Assembly (NCBI GenBank): GCA_944392865.1
Contig: CALXYD010000006.1
Coordinates: 1-50,142, forward strand
Source: an uncultured Alphaproteobacteria bacterium
Lineage (GTDB): Bacteria > Pseudomonadota > Alphaproteobacteria > RF32 > CAG-239
Reading direction: 5' to 3'
DNA length: 50,142 nt
A program made the translations under genes and the position numbers. The notes under the pieces were generated by a model that saw only the letters and a program-made list of their open reading frames with translations, made no database searches and had not been told where the DNA came from. Below, in pieces: positions 25,118 to 33,534 of the stretch (within the stretch, counting starts at the first letter, position 1; every line of letters begins with the position of its first letter).

Positions 25118-27043
25118 TTATTTGACTTCTTCAAAGTCAGCGTCAACAACGTTGTCGTCTTTTTTCGGTTCAGCTTCCGGAGCGCCTTGTTCCGCGCCCT
25201 GGGCATTGCCGGCACCGGCCGCGGCGCCCTGCGCTTTATACATTGCTTCGCCCAGCTTGAGGGAAGCCTGCATTAAAGCGTCGGATTTTTCTTTAATCGC
25301 TGCGACGTCTTCGCCTTCCATTACGCCTTTTAAGGCGGTAATGGCGGATTCAATCGCGTCTTTATCTGCCGAAGAAATCTTGTCAGAGTTTTCTTTCAAA
25401 GTCTTTTCCGTGGTGTGGATAAGGCTTTCCGCCTGGTTTTTGGCTTCAATCAGCTCTTTTTTCTTTCTGTCGGCTTCGGCGTTGGCTTCGGCGTCTTTGA
25501 CCATCTTTTCAATATCGGCGTCGGACAAGCCACCGGAAGCCTGGATGCGAATCGCCTGCTCTTTGTTGGTGGCTTTGTCTTTGGCCGAGACATTGACGAT
25601 ACCGTTAGCGTCAATATCAAAGGTTACTTCAATCTGCGGCATACCGCGCGGTGCCGGCGGAATGCCGACCAAATCAAATTGGCCTAACAGTTTGTTGTCA
25701 GCCGCCATTTCGCGTTCGCCCTGGAAGACGCGGATGGTAACGGCAGTTTGTCCGTCTTCGGCGGTTGAGAATACCTGCGATTTGCGGGTCGGGATAGTCG
25801 TGTTGCGGTCAATCAGACGGGTGAACACGCCGCCCAGGGTTTCAATACCCAAAGACAATGGGGTAACATCCAGCAACAGAACGTCTTTGACATCGCCCAT
25901 CAAAACGCCGCCCTGAATCGCTGCGCCGACGGCAACAACTTCATCCGGATTAACGCCTTTGTGCGGTTCTTTGCCAAAGATTTCTTTTACTTTTTCCTGA
26001 ACTTTCGGCATACGGGTCATACCGCCGACGAGGATAACCTCGCTAATGTCGGAAGGTTTAATGCCAGCATCGGCCATTGCTTTTTTGCACGGCTCAACCG
26101 TCTTTTCAATCAAATCTTCAACAATTGATTCCAATTTGGCACGAGTCAATTTCATATTCAAGTGCTTCGGAATCGGTGTGCCGGTGCTCATATCTGCGGT
26201 GATGAACGGCAGGTTGATTTCCGTCTGCGTGGTTGAAGACAATTCAATTTTGGCTTTTTCGGCAGCTTCTTTTAAGCGTTGCAGAGCCAGACGGTCAGCT
26301 TTCAGGTCAATGTTGTTTTCTTTCTTAAACTCATCGGCCAGATAGTTTACCAAACGCTGGTCAAAGTCTTCACCGCCCAAGAACGTATCGCCGTTGGTGG
26401 ATTTAACTTCAAAAACGCCGTCGCCGATTTCCAAAATGGAAATATCAAACGTACCGCCGCCCAAGTCGTAAACCGCAATCGTGCCGGAAGCTTTTTTATC
26501 CATACCATACGCCAGCGCTGCGGCTGTCGGTTCGTTGATGATACGCAGAACATCCAAACCGGCGATTTTACCGGCGTCTTTGGTGGCCTGGCGTTGAGAA
26601 TCGTTAAAGTAGGCCGGAACGGTAATCACGGCTTTTTCAATCTTTTCGCCCAAATAGCTTTCGGCGTATTCCTTAATTTTTTGCAGAACAATAGCGGAAA
26701 TTTGCGACGGCGCATATTTTTTGCCTTTGACTTCTACCCAGGCGTCGCCATTGTCGCCGGCGATGATTTTGAACGGAACGAGCGCCTTGTCTTTGGCGAC
26801 TTCCGGCGAATCGTAACGGCGGCCAATCAAACGTTTAATTGCAAACAGGGTGTTTTCCGGATTGGTAACGGCCTGACGTTTGGCCGGATAACCAACCAAT
26901 GTTTCAGTGTCCGTGAAAGCAACCATGGACGGGGTTGTTCTGGCACCTTCGGAATTTTCAAGCACTTTCGGCTCGCCGCCTTCCATAATGGCAAAGCAGG
27001 AGTTCGTCGTACCCAAGTCAATACCTAATACTTTATTGCTCAT
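25118..27043 (-). CDS. dnaK: molecular chaperone DnaK (Hsp70)
   Basis: 641 residues from the ATG at 27043 ([16 protein letters not shown]), which has AAAGGAT 8 bases upstream; an in-frame GTG at 27061 is part of that site. The ATPase domain shows [30 protein letters not shown] and the [15 protein letters not shown] segment. The linker is [15 protein letters not shown]. The substrate-binding domain and helical lid follow, and the tail ends [10 protein letters not shown]. It folds client proteins in the cytoplasm with DnaJ and GrpE. Neither partner gene is adjacent: the gene is monocistronic between its own promoter and terminator. Confidence 0.98.
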   Translation of the reverse strand: MSNKVLGIDLGTTNSCFAIMEGGEPKVLENSEGARTTPSMVAFTDTETLVGYPAKRQAVTNPENTLFAIKRLIGRRYDSPEVAKDKALVPFKIIAGDNGDAWVEVKGKKYAPSQISAIVLQKIKEYAESYLGEKIEKAVITVPAYFNDSQRQATKDAGKIAGLDVLRIINEPTAAALAYGMDKKASGTIAVYDLGGGTFDISILEIGDGVFEVKSTNGDTFLGGEDFDQRLVNYLADEFKKENNIDLKADRLALQRLKEAAEKAKIELSSTTQTEINLPFITADMSTGTPIPKHLNMKLTRAKLESIVEDLIEKTVEPCKKAMADAGIKPSDISEVILVGGMTRMPKVQEKVKEIFGKEPHKGVNPDEVVAVGAAIQGGVLMGDVKDVLLLDVTPLSLGIETLGGVFTRLIDRNTTIPTRKSQVFSTAEDGQTAVTIRVFQGEREMAADNKLLGQFDLVGIPPAPRGMPQIEVTFDIDANGIVNVSAKDKATNKEQAIRIQASGGLSDADIEKMVKDAEANAEADRKKKELIEAKNQAESLIHTTEKTLKENSDKISSADKDAIESAITALKGVMEGEDVAAIKEKSDALMQASLKLGEAMYKAQGAAAGAGNAQGAEQGAPEAEPKKDDNVVDADFEEVK

Positions 27044-27083
27044 ATCTAAAATCCTTTTCACGTTGTAAATCTTTCTGTTACTT

Positions 27084-27112
27084 TATATAGGGAGGCGATT
27101 TTTCGTAAGCAA
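27084..27112 (-). promoter_or_regulatory. dnaK promoter
   Basis: On the minus strand, TTGCTT (27107-27112), 17 bases, TATATA (27084-27089). The overlapping CTTACGA and CCCTATATA text also resembles a sigma-32 site, though its spacing is short. Housekeeping and heat-shock recognition may overlap. Confidence 0.55.
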
Positions 27113-27201
27113 TAGCCGCAATGGCAAAAAATGTAATTTTTTTAAAATTTTTAAATGGGTTAGGAAATTCAGCCAGAAAGAACTTTTTTTTGACAAAATG
27201 A

Positions 27202-27230
27202 TTGACAATTAAAACGGAGCATGATATATG
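27202..27230 (+). promoter_or_regulatory. promoter of the SPFH gene
   Basis: TTGACA (27202-27207), 17 bases, TATATG (27225-27230). A second TTGACA lies 12 bases upstream (27190-27195) without a matching -10. Confidence 0.6.
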
Positions 27231-27274
27231 GAGCGCGATATTTTATTTTTTATAACCTTTTAAATTATTAAGTT

Positions 27275-28780
27275 ATGGATTTAACAATTACTATTTTGAC
27301 CTGGGTCGGCAGTGCGATTCTGGGTGTGTTGTTTATTCTTTTTGTGAAGTGGGTTTTGTCCCTCAGACGTGTGGTTAAGCCATCAGAGGTTCATGTTGTC
27401 CGACGGAGCAAGGTTACGGAAATTTACGGTAATATCGCACCGTTAAATTCCGGTTCTGCTAAGGACGGGCAAAGTACGCAACTTCAAGAGCTTACCTCCG
27501 GCAATGTTTATTACCGCATACCGTCGTGGGTGCCTATTTGGGGTGTTGAAGTGCAAATTCTGCCGCTCTACAATTTCTCGGTGGATTTGAACGGATATGA
27601 AGCTTATGACAAGGATAAACTTCCTTTTGTGGTAGATGTGACAGCATTCTTCCGTATTGCCGATTATCGGCAGGCGGCGTCCCGCATTTCGGATAATAAT
27701 ACTTTGCAGGATCATTTGCGGAGTATTGTTCAAAGTGCCGTGCGTTCTATTTTGGCAAATGATAATCTGGAAAAAATTATGACCCAACGTTCCATTTACG
27801 GAGAGCAATTTACGAAAGAAGTAATGGACAATCTTAAGGAATGGGGTATTGTTCCGGTTAAAAGCATTGAGCTGATGGATTTGCGCGATAAAGATGGCGA
27901 ACAAGTTATTTCCAATATTATGGAAAAGAAAAAGTCATGTATTGATATGGAATCGCGCAAGGAAGTTGCCAAAAACAAAAAAGAAGCAGAGGAAGCCGAA
28001 ATTTCGTCCGAGCAGGCTATTGCCTTAAAACGCGAGGAGAAAGAAGAAACTGTCGGAAAGCGTCGTGCCGAGCGTGAGCAGGCGGTCGGAATTGCAGAGG
28101 AGAAATCCAAGCAGAAAGTAAAAGAAGAGGCTAAGGTGACCAAAGAAAAAGAAATGATGGTCATTGAGGTCGGAACGACTCGTCAGGCAGAGATTGACAA
28201 GCGTAAAATTGTCATTGATGCGGAAGCCGGCAAGGATAAACAACGAATTGAAGCTGAGGCCGATGTTTTAGTTGCCGAGCAGAACAAAATCGTTGCCGAA
28301 CACAATGCTAATGCGTCTTTTATTCAAAAAACGAAAGATGCTGAAGCAGATTTGTTTACGGCAGAAAAGGTCGCAAAAGGTATTGAGGCGAAAGGTGCCG
28401 CAGAGGCTTTGGCAAAAGAAAAGCTTGGACAGGCAGAAGTTGCGCCGCAGATTACCTTAGCTAAGGAAATTGGCGAGAACGAAGGGTATCAGACTTATCT
28501 TATTGAAATTAAGAAAGTTGATGCTTTGCAGGCTGTCGGAATTGAACAGGCTAAGAATCTCGGAAATGCCGATATTAAGATTATTGCCAATGCCGGGGGC
28601 AATGTGCAAGAGGGTGTAAGCTCTGTTATGCAGTTGTTTTCTGCCAAAGGCGGACAATCTTTGGGTAATATGCTGGAGGCGTTGTCCGGAACCGAGTTGG
28701 GAAAACAACTTGTTGCCAAGTTGACAGGGAAAGTTGCGGAAAAAAGCAATGATGAACCGCAAACCGAAACCGGGAAATAA
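27275..28780 (+). CDS. flotillin-like SPFH/band 7 membrane protein
   Basis: 501 residues. One N-terminal membrane segment (about 5-28) is followed by an SPFH domain (about 35-220, with YRIPSWVPIWGVEVQILPLY and LPFVVDVTAFFRIADY). A long Ala/Glu/Lys coiled coil (about 220-400) and a Gly-rich oligomerisation tail (GNADIKIIANAGGNVQEGVS) complete the flotillin pattern. Such proteins form large rings or microdomains in the inner membrane and influence membrane order and protease or signalling complexes. No recognisable ribosome site lies before the ATG at 27275, although a consensus promoter sits 45 bases upstream. No NfeD partner gene is adjacent. A strong bidirectional terminator follows. Confidence 0.88.
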   Translation: MDLTITILTWVGSAILGVLFILFVKWVLSLRRVVKPSEVHVVRRSKVTEIYGNIAPLNSGSAKDGQSTQLQELTSGNVYYRIPSWVPIWGVEVQILPLYNFSVDLNGYEAYDKDKLPFVVDVTAFFRIADYRQAASRISDNNTLQDHLRSIVQSAVRSILANDNLEKIMTQRSIYGEQFTKEVMDNLKEWGIVPVKSIELMDLRDKDGEQVISNIMEKKKSCIDMESRKEVAKNKKEAEEAEISSEQAIALKREEKEETVGKRRAEREQAVGIAEEKSKQKVKEEAKVTKEKEMMVIEVGTTRQAEIDKRKIVIDAEAGKDKQRIEAEADVLVAEQNKIVAEHNANASFIQKTKDAEADLFTAEKVAKGIEAKGAAEALAKEKLGQAEVAPQITLAKEIGENEGYQTYLIEIKKVDALQAVGIEQAKNLGNADIKIIANAGGNVQEGVSSVMQLFSAKGGQSLGNMLEALSGTELGKQLVAKLTGKVAEKSNDEPQTETGK

Positions 28781-28797
28781 TAGCCGGTTAATTTAAT

Positions 28798-28840
28798 AAG
28801 AAAGGGAAATGTTGAAAAACATTTCCCTTTCTTATTGTTT
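28798..28840. terminator. bidirectional intrinsic terminator
   Basis: A perfect 16-pair stem (28798-28813 with 28818-28833) closed by a GAAA tetraloop, between the SPFH gene (plus) and metK (minus). Confidence 0.9.
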
Positions 28841-28853
28841 GTATAAAATTTAA

Positions 28854-29888
28854 TTAAAAAGCGGGGTTGCCGAGAGCGTCAAAATATGACATTAAGCCGC
28901 GGCGGCAAAGTTCCCGATATATCGGGCGGTTGAGTTTTAGTTCGCTTATCAATTCACGCGGACGGCAATCCGGGCATATATTGTTTATTTTTACCCGTCC
29001 CTGTCGGCCGGCTTTGATGACGGCGCTTGGCAAGTCCGACTTGCCGATACACGAAGACAAATACACAAAACAATTATCATTGTCGGCCAGGTATTGTACG
29101 GCGAGTTTGCGCGCATAGAGGTTTAGGGTCAAATCCGCCTTGCTCGGGTCTTTGGTCCAGGGAGAGCCGCCACCGACGGGACAGGCCGTGGAATAGAAAT
29201 CGCACGCCAGTTTACGTCCGGTAATGCCGCAGTCGGCAATGGAAGAATGGCAGGTGTAACTTCCGGTGCCGTTGATAATCAGGTTTTCCGGCATTTCGCC
29301 AAGCGTTTTAAGAACAAGCAGTTGCAGGTCTTCCGGTCGGCGCATCGGGACGGCGATGATGGCGGTTATGATTTTGCCATCGTTGCCAATGGTTATCTGG
29401 GTTTTAATATCCAAACCGAGGTTGTCGGAATTGCGGGCGGCGGTATAAACAGCGTTGTTCAGTTTTTGGGCAAGCCATAATTCCCGGTTAAGCTGCCCTT
29501 CTCCTTTTTGCGCATAGCCGACGAAAACGCCTTGGTCGCCCCAGCCGTCAGCGTCAATTCCCTGTCCGATTTCCGCGGATTGGGCGCTAATCAGGTTAGT
29601 TATTTGCAAGTGGTTGATGTCAATGGCGTTGTCTTGCCATATTTGGTTATATTTTTCATCATAGCCGATGTCGCGTAAGGCCTGTTTGACAATATCCGTC
29701 AGGTTGTTGAGCCGGATGTTGCCGGAAACTTCGCCGCCCAAAATAATGTGATTGTTTTTAACCATTACTTCAACGGCGTAGCGGACAGCCGGGTCTTGGC
29801 TGATACATTCGTCCAGAACGGCGCTTGAGATATAGTCGGCAATTTTATCGGGATGGCCGAGTGATACATATTCTGCTGTTTTAATCAT
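28854..29888 (-). CDS. metK: S-adenosylmethionine synthetase, short divergent form
   Basis: 344 residues from the ATG at 29888, with AAGGAG 7 bases upstream; the frame upstream of it is leader sequence. It makes S-adenosylmethionine from methionine and ATP. Hallmarks are LGHPDKIADYISSAVLDE (11-28), GWGDQGVFVGYA (115-126), DCGITGRKLACDFY and GGGSPWTKDPSKADL (239-253), which carry the ATP, metal and methionine contacts. It is about 40 residues shorter than the 384-residue E. coli enzyme and differs at usually fixed places: IADYISSA where most have a C-D-Q-I-S-D-A type text, and an extra cysteine-rich part near 213-236 and 300-310. It is therefore a divergent lineage. No other metK is in the window. 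A SAM-II-like leader and a consensus promoter precede it. Confidence 0.88.
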   Translation of the reverse strand: MIKTAEYVSLGHPDKIADYISSAVLDECISQDPAVRYAVEVMVKNNHIILGGEVSGNIRLNNLTDIVKQALRDIGYDEKYNQIWQDNAIDINHLQITNLISAQSAEIGQGIDADGWGDQGVFVGYAQKGEGQLNRELWLAQKLNNAVYTAARNSDNLGLDIKTQITIGNDGKIITAIIAVPMRRPEDLQLLVLKTLGEMPENLIINGTGSYTCHSSIADCGITGRKLACDFYSTACPVGGGSPWTKDPSKADLTLNLYARKLAVQYLADNDNCFVYLSSCIGKSDLPSAVIKAGRQGRVKINNICPDCRPRELISELKLNRPIYRELCRRGLMSYFDALGNPAF

Positions 29889-29893
29889 AAAAA

Positions 29894-29943
29894 ATCTCCT
29901 TTTAGTCCTATCAGGTGTCGGACAAGTTGAGTTAAATCCACAC
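29894..29943 (-). promoter_or_regulatory. candidate SAM-II-type riboswitch in the metK leader
   Basis: Read on the minus strand: GTGTGG (29938-29943), GATTTAAC immediately overlapping it (29931-29938), a loop with CTTGT, CCGACAC (29915-29921), TGATA (29909-29913), then CTAAAAGGAG (29896-29905), which includes the metK ribosome site. The order P1 strand, GAUUU(A/G), CUUG, P1 strand, short linker, CUAAAA is that of the SAM-II family. The outer stem is imperfect (six pairs with a bulged G) and the linker is a few bases shorter than in the forms I know. Position directly before metK supports the call. SAM-II RNAs of alphaproteobacteria hide the ribosome site when S-adenosylmethionine binds. Confidence 0.5.
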
Positions 29944-29966
29944 AAAGCAAATGTTGTTTTTGCTTT
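29944..29966 (-). other. leader hairpin upstream of the metK riboswitch candidate
   Basis: AAAGCAAA and TTTGCTTT pair perfectly (8 pairs, 7-base loop) directly before the riboswitch candidate and at the predicted 5' end of the transcript. It could stabilise the leader. Confidence 0.5.
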
Positions 29967-29973
29967 CAGGGCG

Positions 29974-30002
29974 ATTAAAATACGTTGCGGCTTTCTTGTC
30001 AA
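29974..30002 (-). promoter_or_regulatory. metK promoter
   Basis: On the minus strand, TTGACA (29997-30002), 17 bases, TTTAAT (29974-29979). It lies just past the stop of recJ, so metK has its own transcript with a leader of about 80 bases that contains the riboswitch candidate. Confidence 0.7.
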
Positions 30003-30007
30003 TTATT

Positions 30008-31819
30008 TTATGCAGAAATTTGACCGGTTGCGCATAATGAATTATTAAGCGCAGATTTTTTTATGTCGGTGATGACAAATTGCAACGTTGCCGTATTGTT
30101 CCATTGGTTTAGGCGCAGGTTGCCGACAACGTCATAGCAATCGTGCTGGCGGCTTAAAATGGCGTTGCCGCTTTCCGTATCCACGGCGCGGAAGGCGATG
30201 GCGGATAGTTTGGCGCCGCTTAAGGTGGTTAATTCGCATTTGATGTGGCCGGTGCCGATAATTCTGGCATAACGGAAATAGACATTGCGCAAGAGCAATA
30301 AAGGTTCCGGATTGCCGGTGCCGAAAGGCTTGAGGCGACTGATTTCGTCGTATAATTCTTTGTTGGCGGCGGCAAGATTGAGGCTTAAATCAATATTTAA
30401 GACCGGGTGAGGCTTAACGTTGTTCAGGCTGCGGGCGATGTATTCGCCGGCAAAATCGCGGAAAGCGGGGATTTGTTCTTCGGTTAAGGAAAAACCGGCG
30501 GCCATGGTGTGTCCGCCGCCTTTGGTGAGAACGCCTTTTTCTTTGGCGGCGATAATGAGCGCACCCAAATCCACGCCGGGGATGGAACGGGCGGAACCTT
30601 TGACTTCGTCTGCTTCTATGCTCATGACAAAAGCCGGGAGATTGTAGCGTTCTTTTAATTTTCCGGCAACGATGCCGATGACGCCCTGGTGCCAGCCCGT
30701 GTTGTAAACAAAGGCCATCGGCCAGTCTTGCGGGGAACCTTCCAGCATTTCAATAGATTGTTCCAGAACAAAGCATTCTATATCTTTGCGTTCCTGATTA
30801 AAAGTATTCAGCTCTTCCGCCAGATGTTGGGCTTCCAGAGGGTTGGTGCTGCATAACAGGCGGCTGCCGGTGTAAGCTTTGCCGACGCGCCCGCCGGCGT
30901 TGATACGCGGTCCCAGGACAAAACCCAGGTGGTAGGCGTCCGGTTTTTCGTTGATATTGGCGCTGTCAGCCAATGTTTTTAAGCCCAGATTGCGGCGGGA
31001 GGCGATGATTTTTAATCCCTGGGTTACAAAGGCACGGTTAAGGCCGCGCAAGGTTACGACATCGCAGACGGTGCCGAGGGCTACTAAATCCAACCATTGT
31101 TTTAAGTCCGGTTCGGGAAGTTTATCCGTGTAAAAGCCTTTTTGACGCAGGAGGCGGTTGACGGCGACAACGGTCATAAATACCACGCCGACAGCGGCCA
31201 TATAGCCTAAATCCGGGTGGCCGTTATCTTCATCCAGGCGTTTGGGGTTGACAACGGCATATACTTTGGGCAGCAAGACTTCCGCTTCGTGGTGGTCAAG
31301 GACGATAATTTCAAATTTCCCGGCGGCATCGTTTAGAACGCTGAAGGCCGTGGTGCCGCAATCTACGGTAATAACCAAATCGGCGCCAAAGTCGGCAAAT
31401 TCCTGAAATGCGAGTGTGCTGGGACCGTATCCCTCTTCACGTTCGGGGATATGGACGGCGGTTTCAATACCCAGATAAGTTAAGAATAAGCGCAAAACAG
31501 AGGTGGAGGTTGCGCCGTCAACGTCATAATCGCCAATAATGCCGATTTTTTGATGTTTAATAACGGCTTCGGCAATGCGTTCGGCGGCTTTTTCCATATC
31601 TTTCAGAACATAGGGATCCGGCATCAGAGTTGAAAGTTTGGGATTTAAGAACGCGTCAGCGGTTTCCGGCGTAATGCCGCGTTGTGTCAGAAGTGCGGCG
31701 AGGTGTGGAGAAATACCCAATTGCCGGCACATCTGTTCGGTTTTATATTCGTCGCAGGCGGCGATGTTCCAAAGGTTGCCGCTTAATGAGAGATTGTTAT
31801 TGTCTGCCGTGGTGTCCAT
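30008..31819 (-). CDS. recJ: single-stranded-DNA-specific exonuclease RecJ
   Basis: 603 residues, the usual length. It degrades single-stranded DNA 5' to 3' in RecF-type recombination repair and mismatch repair, in the cytoplasm. The DHH metal-binding motifs are clear: IGDYDVDGATS (Asp97, 99, 101), TVDCGT (Asp153) and VLDHHEAE (Asp175-His176-His177). The DHHA1 part has GSARSIPGVDLGALI and TKGGGHTMAAGFSL, and an OB-like domain lies at the C-terminus. AAGGAAT lies about 7 bases before the ATG. A consensus promoter (31842-31870) separates it from the glucosyltransferase operon upstream. Confidence 0.96.
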   Translation of the reverse strand: MDTTADNNNLSLSGNLWNIAACDEYKTEQMCRQLGISPHLAALLTQRGITPETADAFLNPKLSTLMPDPYVLKDMEKAAERIAEAVIKHQKIGIIGDYDVDGATSTSVLRLFLTYLGIETAVHIPEREEGYGPSTLAFQEFADFGADLVITVDCGTTAFSVLNDAAGKFEIIVLDHHEAEVLLPKVYAVVNPKRLDEDNGHPDLGYMAAVGVVFMTVVAVNRLLRQKGFYTDKLPEPDLKQWLDLVALGTVCDVVTLRGLNRAFVTQGLKIIASRRNLGLKTLADSANINEKPDAYHLGFVLGPRINAGGRVGKAYTGSRLLCSTNPLEAQHLAEELNTFNQERKDIECFVLEQSIEMLEGSPQDWPMAFVYNTGWHQGVIGIVAGKLKERYNLPAFVMSIEADEVKGSARSIPGVDLGALIIAAKEKGVLTKGGGHTMAAGFSLTEEQIPAFRDFAGEYIARSLNNVKPHPVLNIDLSLNLAAANKELYDEISRLKPFGTGNPEPLLLLRNVYFRYARIIGTGHIKCELTTLSGAKLSAIAFRAVDTESGNAILSRQHDCYDVVGNLRLNQWNNTATLQFVITDIKKSALNNSLCATGQISA

Positions 31820-31841
31820 TTTTTATTCCTTTTGATGGCGG

Positions 31842-31870
31842 ATTATAAGACATCAGGCGTTGAAAGACAA
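31842..31870 (-). promoter_or_regulatory. recJ promoter
   Basis: On the minus strand, TTGTCT (31865-31870), 17 bases, a perfect TATAAT (31842-31847). Confidence 0.65.
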
Positions 31871-31897
31871 GGAAATAATATGTTTATGAGGATAAAA

Positions 31898-33532
31898 TCA
31901 ATTTTGCGGCAAAGACAGAGGGTAGGGGGTTGTCCGGCGGTTCAGCCAGTTTTGCGCGCGGGTTTTGCCATCGGCGGTTAAGGTCAATATGATAATATTC
32001 GGGGCGACGTATAATGCAGACGATGACGGCCAGGGAGAGGCTTGCCGCGATATGTACTGTTGCAGGCCGGGTGTTAAAGGGACGCTTTGAGAATCAATGT
32101 AACTCCAATAAACGTCAAAGTCGTTGGAAACAAAGTCGTAGGGGGAATAAAACAGGTAGGCTTTTGAGGGGAGGTGCCAGGAGATGTAGGGGGCGGATAA
32201 AGTGTAGACATCTTGCTTTTCCGAAGTGTCATCTGTGGCGTAGCGGCTACGGAAATCCAGAGTTCCGCCCTGAATAAAAGTGTATTTTTGTGCGGGAGAA
32301 AATTGCGGCTGTTCTTCAAGGCGGCCGATAATGCGTTCGGCCATGGACATTTCTGCGTTAAAACCGGCTGTCCAGATTTTGGCGGCGCAGGAAATAGTTT
32401 TAATATTGGCGAAAATCAGCGCGGAAATGACAAACAATATGATGTTGCGGTTTAGCCCTTCGGAAGAGCGGAATAAAATGGCGGCGGCGTAGACGTAAAT
32501 ATACAAGAGTCCGAAAAATTCTATGCGCGGTTCGTTTAAGACGTAGACGGTGTTGCCGGCGGCAAATAGTGTCAGCGTGGTTGATAATAACAGTCCGATA
32601 ACGGAGAAAATGAAGAGCAGGACAGATGAGGGGCGTTTGGGGAGTTTTGCCCACAAGTTACATAAGGCGAGCAGAAAAATACATAAACCGAGGTATTTAT
32701 AACCGGCAGAGATAAACGATGTTGTCGTGAAGAACTGGCTAAACGAGGCTTTGAGGCAGAGAAAGAGCTTGGCGGGGACTTCGGTAAACGAAGTGCCGGT
32801 GGTGTTATATGTTTCGTTTAACAGACCATATTTTTTTAAGGCGCAGAGGATAAGAAAAAACAGGCAACCGCCGCCGAGCAAAGATAAAATATTGGGAAGA
32901 TGTTTTCGGAGAATGGTGGCGGCTGTCAGCGATTTTAAACATAAATCGTTTATGATGAGCGTAAAGAATATAACGCCGATAAGATTGATTACCGGAGGAT
33001 AGCCGCCGAGCGCCAGGGCGAATAACAGGGCAGCAGCAAGGCTGTATAGCACTTTTTTTGTTTTAAGAGCCGGTATGTTTAGCAAAGTGTAGGCCAGCGC
33101 GATGACGAAAACCCAGGACAGGCAGCTTAGCGTAATGAAAGCGAAATAAAGCCAGGATAATGTGTAGGGGGCGCTAACCAGATACAAACCGAGCAAAATG
33201 TAAGGGCAGCATTTTTCCGGGATTTGCCACAAGCGAAACAGCAATATAGCGGCGGCGGTAAAAAAAGCAAGCGAGACCAATAGCGTGAAAATCGGAAGAA
33301 TATTGCCGCCAAAAAGAAGATTAGGCAAGATGAATTGGGAAAAACGCCCTTCAAAAATACCGCTGAACAACGGCGTGTTTTCTTTTAGCCATATCCAGTC
33401 GTGGTTGCCCCAAAGGAATTTGCATATAAAAGGCAAATAGGCAATAACGGCAGCCAGATAGAGCTTTAGCCAGCTTTGGAAATAAAACGATGTTGCCAGA
33501 ACGGAGGCTTTTGGTGCGGCGAGTGTGGGCAT
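31898..33532 (-). CDS. GtrII-like membrane glucosyltransferase (copy 3)
   Basis: 544 residues with about ten membrane segments. The N-terminal loop LWGNHDWIWLKENTPLFSGI, then FEGRFSQFILPNLLFGGNILP, is the family signature of GtrII-type O-antigen glucosyltransferases, which move a sugar from undecaprenyl phosphate to surface polysaccharide on the periplasmic face. A periplasmic C-terminal domain follows (SALYVAPNIIILTL). Its ATG lies 2 bases after the stop of the GtrB-like gene, so the two are coupled. It is one of three paralogues in the same operon; they share the N-terminal signature and the last 60 residues' pattern and are otherwise diverged. The last gene of the operon. Confidence 0.82.
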   Translation of the reverse strand: MPTLAAPKASVLATSFYFQSWLKLYLAAVIAYLPFICKFLWGNHDWIWLKENTPLFSGIFEGRFSQFILPNLLFGGNILPIFTLLVSLAFFTAAAILLFRLWQIPEKCCPYILLGLYLVSAPYTLSWLYFAFITLSCLSWVFVIALAYTLLNIPALKTKKVLYSLAAALLFALALGGYPPVINLIGVIFFTLIINDLCLKSLTAATILRKHLPNILSLLGGGCLFFLILCALKKYGLLNETYNTTGTSFTEVPAKLFLCLKASFSQFFTTTSFISAGYKYLGLCIFLLALCNLWAKLPKRPSSVLLFIFSVIGLLLSTTLTLFAAGNTVYVLNEPRIEFFGLLYIYVYAAAILFRSSEGLNRNIILFVISALIFANIKTISCAAKIWTAGFNAEMSMAERIIGRLEEQPQFSPAQKYTFIQGGTLDFRSRYATDDTSEKQDVYTLSAPYISWHLPSKAYLFYSPYDFVSNDFDVYWSYIDSQSVPLTPGLQQYISRQASPWPSSSALYVAPNIIILTLTADGKTRAQNWLNRRTTPYPLSLPQN

Positions 33533-33534
33533 AT

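Noticed and set aside
25122-27028. two long plus-strand frames inside dnaK
   Set aside because: Shadows of dnaK; composition is Ser/Phe rich and no start signal is seen.
29890-29970. SAM/SAH-type or SAM-I riboswitch before metK
   Set aside because: The conserved cores of those classes are absent, and the leader is too short for SAM-I. SAM-II order fits better.
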